A stretch of 64,000 nucleotides of DNA from Avanaerovorax sp964442135. GTDB lineage: Bacteria > Bacillota > Clostridia > Peptostreptococcales > Anaerovoracaceae. Below the pieces are notes generated by a model. That model had not been told where the DNA came from. It saw nothing but the letters and a program-made list of their open reading frames with translations, and ran no database searches. The first letter of the stretch is position 1. Every line of letters begins with the position of its first letter. Location: assembly GCA_964442135.1 (NCBI GenBank), contig CAYTYN010000001.1, positions 57,922-121,921 on the forward strand, in the 5' to 3' direction. Shown here one piece after another: positions 61,341-64,000 of this stretch. A program made the position numbers and the translations under genes.

Positions 61341-62747
61341 ATGTTAGAGAATTATTTAAGCATAATCACGAATATGGAAAATTACGTGGACGGCATTCTG
61401 GTTGTCGACGCCAATGCGGACGTAGTTTATGTGCATGAGTATAGCGAAGGACTGGCTCCTTATCCGGTGCGGGAAGCCGTAGGGAAGAATCTGTTCACCT
61501 TGTATCCGACCTTGGATCCTGAGAAGAGTACCATAGTGAAAGCCCTGAAGACCGGAGAAGCTACCCTTGGCTACAAAGGAACCCTGGTTACGGCTCAGGG
61601 AAAAACATTCGAGATGGTGGACGATACCTTTCCTATAAAGGAGGGGGGCAAGGTCATAGGCGCCGTCTGTATAACTCACTCCCCTTCCAGGCTTAAGACC
61701 ATAACCTCATTGGACATGACTGCGGAAAAGGAGCAGATCTCGAAGGAGCGTTACACTTTGGCCGACATAATAGGAAGAAGCGACGCCATACAGACTCTCA
61801 GGCAGCAGATACAGAGAGTATCAAAGACCTCATCCTCCCTGCTGATATACGGCGAGACGGGAACGGGAAAGGAAATGGTGGCTCAGTCAGTTCATTCGGG
61901 AAGCTCCCGGAAAGAAAAGCCATTCATCACACAAAACTGCGCAGCCATACCGGCGACACTCCTGGAGAGTATTTTTTTCGGCGCGGTGAAAGGAAGCTAC
62001 ACAGGTGCGGACAATCATGCCGGCATATTTGAAGTCGCCGACGGAGGGACAGTATTCCTGGACGAAATAAATTCCATGGATATTGGCCTTCAGGCAAAGC
62101 TTTTAAGGGTGCTGGAGGAGAAGAAGGTGACCAGAATCGGAAGCACAGAGTCCATAGACGTAGATGTAAGAATAATCGCCGCCATCAATAAACCACCCCT
62201 TGAATGTATTAAGAATTCTACCCTCAGAGCGGACCTGTTCTACCGCTTGGGAAGCGTCACCCTCAACATTCCCCCTCTCAGAAAGAGAGAAAGCGATGTA
62301 AGCCTTCTTACGAAATACTTTGTAGATGAATATAGGTCGGAAATGCACAAGAATATCATCGGAGTTTCCATCGACGTTATGAAGGTATTTCAAACCTACT
62401 TCTGGCCGGGAAACGTAAGGGAGCTGAAAAACGTCATCGAAGGAGCTTTTAATCTTTGCGATTCCACCATAATAGGGATTGGAGATCTTCCGGCGTACAT
62501 GCTGACCGATATAGAGGTGGATAAGCTTACAGAGGACAACGCTTTAGGAGAGCGGGTGCTCAGCTTTACCGGAAATCTGAAGGACAGGTTGGACGCCTAC
62601 GAAAAGACTATGATCGTAAGAGCAATCGAGGACCATAAGACCTTGGCTGCTGCTGCTGAATCCCTGGGGATAAGCAGACAAAGCCTGAACCAGAAGCTGC
62701 ACAAGTACGATCTTTCCGTAAAAAAAGGCGATTTGATACTGAAATGA
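61341..62747 (+). CDS. Sigma-54-dependent activator, PAS-AAA-Fis type
   Basis: A 468-residue regulator. PAS-like sensor (about 14-110), AAA+ domain with Walker A GETGTGKEM, the sigma-54 contact loop GSYTGAD (Tyr in place of the usual Phe in GAFTGA) and LDEINSMD, then a Fis-type helix-turn-helix (AAAAESLGISRQSLNQKLHKY). Similar proteins switch on amino-acid catabolism genes. Its targets are not visible: I found no convincing -24/-12 promoter nearby. Confidence 0.92.
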   Translation: MLENYLSIITNMENYVDGILVVDANADVVYVHEYSEGLAPYPVREAVGKNLFTLYPTLDPEKSTIVKALKTGEATLGYKGTLVTAQGKTFEMVDDTFPIKEGGKVIGAVCITHSPSRLKTITSLDMTAEKEQISKERYTLADIIGRSDAIQTLRQQIQRVSKTSSSLLIYGETGTGKEMVAQSVHSGSSRKEKPFITQNCAAIPATLLESIFFGAVKGSYTGADNHAGIFEVADGGTVFLDEINSMDIGLQAKLLRVLEEKKVTRIGSTESIDVDVRIIAAINKPPLECIKNSTLRADLFYRLGSVTLNIPPLRKRESDVSLLTKYFVDEYRSEMHKNIIGVSIDVMKVFQTYFWPGNVRELKNVIEGAFNLCDSTIIGIGDLPAYMLTDIEVDKLTEDNALGERVLSFTGNLKDRLDAYEKTMIVRAIEDHKTLAAAAESLGISRQSLNQKLHKYDLSVKKGDLILK

Positions 62748-62833
62748 TCGGACAGATATGGAAATGTTAATTCCCGTTGCTTGCCTTTACAGTATTCGGC
62801 ATATTATAGTGAAAACTGAAAAGAGGTGTAGCT

Positions 62834-63718
62834 ATGATAAACGAGAATATAAAAAACGCCAGAAAAGCAAAAGGGATAAGTCAGGAAGAAATGGCAATCA
62901 AACTGGACGTGGTCAGGCAGACTGTTTCAAAGTGGGAAAAAGGTCTGTCAGTGCCGGATGCAGATGTCTTAATCAGGATAGCGGATTTATTGGAGGTGCC
63001 GGTTAATGATCTGTTAGGGATCAAGTCCCCCAATAGTACCGCCGAAGATTTAGCCGGTGAACTTGCCAAATTGAATGAACAGTTAGCAATCAAAAACAGA
63101 GAGAAAAATTTATCCCGTCATGCAGGAGAAAAGAGAGGGCTGATTTTATTTTTATCCTTTATTTCTATGGTCGTTGCAATGAGCATAAAGAACGAGCTTC
63201 TTTCTATTATTTTGGTAGGCGGATGTATTCTGGTTGCCCTAATTATCTTGTATCGGAACCTTGCACTACTGACGAAGATAACAACAGATAATCTGAAAAT
63301 CGGAGTGTTAAACGCCACAACCGTCTTTAACATTATAGTCTTGATTGCAGTTGTATCCATCGTTGCATTGGATAAAGCCGCAATACTAAGCTTGTCCGAA
63401 TCAAATGAGAAGTTGTTCGCACTTGTACTCACTTGTATCATCATGCTGTTCGTCGGCTTTATTTCTCCGAAACTTCCATTTACCCGACATACAGGATTAA
63501 GACTTCCATGGACAGTGCAAGACGAAGATACATGGAATGTTGCTCATAAAATTATGGGATACATTTCTTTACCCTTGGTATTGCTATATTTAGCAGCAGT
63601 TTTCACGATCAAAGGAGTTGAATTTGAGGTGATTTCGGTAACGGTAATATTGCTTTGGGTTGGCATTCCGGTATTCATCTCTTTAGTCTTCTGGTGGAAG
63701 AAAAACCACATTAAATGA
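62834..63718 (+). CDS. XRE regulator fused to an SdpI-like membrane domain
   Basis: A 294-residue fusion. Residues 5-60 are an XRE helix-turn-helix (ISQEEMAIKLDVVRQTVSKWEKGLSVPD), followed by a short coiled segment and about six membrane helices (about 102-118, 122-140, 160-178, 193-210, 241-258, 265-286). Residues 207-240 hold SPKLPFTRHTGLRLPWTVQD then TWNVAHK, the SdpI signature. In Bacillus SdpI is the immunity and signal protein that captures the SdpR repressor. Here the DNA-binding and membrane parts are one chain. ATG preceded by AGAGGTG. Confidence 0.9.
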   Translation: MINENIKNARKAKGISQEEMAIKLDVVRQTVSKWEKGLSVPDADVLIRIADLLEVPVNDLLGIKSPNSTAEDLAGELAKLNEQLAIKNREKNLSRHAGEKRGLILFLSFISMVVAMSIKNELLSIILVGGCILVALIILYRNLALLTKITTDNLKIGVLNATTVFNIIVLIAVVSIVALDKAAILSLSESNEKLFALVLTCIIMLFVGFISPKLPFTRHTGLRLPWTVQDEDTWNVAHKIMGYISLPLVLLYLAAVFTIKGVEFEVISVTVILLWVGIPVFISLVFWWKKNHIK

Positions 63719-64000
63719 ATAAATATGGATGTTAATCCAACCCAAATCAAACTGCGCAAAGTATTGCAGATAGTTTTCAAGTAGAGACGGATGTTACTCG
63801 ATTTTTCCCTACGATGTAATTCCAAATTTACGCCCGATGACGGGCGGGACTGTCAACGGCGGCGCATGAAATGCGTCGTTCATCTTGACCGTTGACTGGC
63901 TCGGCTGGCTTTGCTATCTTTCTGACAAGCCGAAATTCATCATACAGAATTTCTTATCTTTTTTATATTGTGGTTCATTAAATGTCTGCCTAAATTCCTA
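63719..64000. other. Non-coding end of window with GC-rich inverted repeats
   Basis: No gene is visible. 63831-63846 is a perfect CGCCCG/CGGGCG hairpin; 63853-63859 (TCAACGG) and 63889-63895 (CCGTTGA) enclose an inner GCGCAT/ATGCGTC stem. The GC-rich block stands out in an AT-rich flank. It could be the edge of a mobile element or a structured RNA; not resolved. Confidence 0.45.

Noticed and set aside
1..64000. tRNA and rRNA genes
   Set aside because: Intergenic spaces were scanned for TYC-arm and rRNA-like sequence; none was convincing.

Overview
The window is an origin-proximal chromosome segment of an anaerobic Clostridia-type Firmicute. Evidence for this is the gene order rpmH-rnpA-yidD-yidC-jag-mnmE-mnmG-rsmG-parA-parB on the left of oriC and dnaA-dnaN-recF-gyrB-gyrA on the right, perfect Bacillus/Clostridium-type parS sites, a short single-domain-type SRP RNA, an RsbW/SigB-type pair, a DnaD-family primosome protein, rubredoxin and a ferredoxin-like [FeFe] hydrogenase. 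Amino-acid and peptide use looks prominent (M20 amidohydrolase, M19 dipeptidase, two NSS transporters, a polar amino-acid ABC system). A member of the Eubacteriales such as the Anaerovoracaceae would fit, but that is inference from gene content. Base composition is mid-range and uniform except for an AT-rich scar near 50-51 kb.

Layout. 0-2.8 kb: end of an unknown gene, an M20 amidohydrolase and alanine racemase on the + strand, closed by a bidirectional terminator. 2.9-6.8 kb (-): two tandem NSS transporters and a dipeptidase. 6.9-9.7 kb (-): SRP RNA (not in usual CDS lists), dnaX, ybaB, recR. 9.8-16 kb (-): lysA, L,D-carboxypeptidase, an amino-acid ABC transporter, rlmH and a WalJ-type hydrolase. 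16-20.8 kb: rnhA, a monomeric hydrogenase, a YdcF/SanA-type protein, aroB and an acetyltransferase. 20.9-29.3 kb (-): a compact operon-like block rplI, dnaB, DnaD-like, M23 peptidase, divIC, rnmV, rsmA and an LtaS-like enzyme, several of them overlapping. 29.4-39.5 kb (-): gdpP-like gene, parB, parA, rsmG, mnmG, mnmE, jag, yidC, yidD, rnpA, rpmH. 39.5-41.4 kb: a bipartite oriC around dnaA; its left half has a 45-bp perfect palindrome carrying two DnaA boxes. 41.4-49.3 kb (+): dnaN, recF, gyrB, gyrA, an anti-sigma kinase and a SigB/F/G-type sigma factor. Nearly all genes flanking oriC point away from it, i.e. are co-directional with replication.

49.4-64 kb is accessory: an AIM24-family gene, a decayed IS630 and a decayed unknown ORF, a small anchored protein, an OmpR-type two-component system facing a serine-rich PepSY protein across a 100-N assembly gap, plsC, cysK, a GNAT enzyme, rubredoxin (54 aa), a DUF2148 protein, a flavin-reductase-like protein, an IS200/IS605 TnpA directly abutting ogt, a nucleotidyltransferase, a sigma-54 activator and an XRE-SdpI fusion.

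The points I consider most worth checking are architectural: a DnaD-family protein that carries what looks like the zinc/coiled-coil N-terminal module of a DnaC/DnaI-type helicase loader but no AAA+ domain; a GdpP-like c-di-AMP phosphodiesterase without membrane segments; an M23 endopeptidase with a cytoplasmic 29-residue repeat; the palindromic oriC; and an XRE regulator fused to an SdpI-like membrane domain. I did not find a CRISPR array, tRNA or rRNA gene, or an obvious new defence system.
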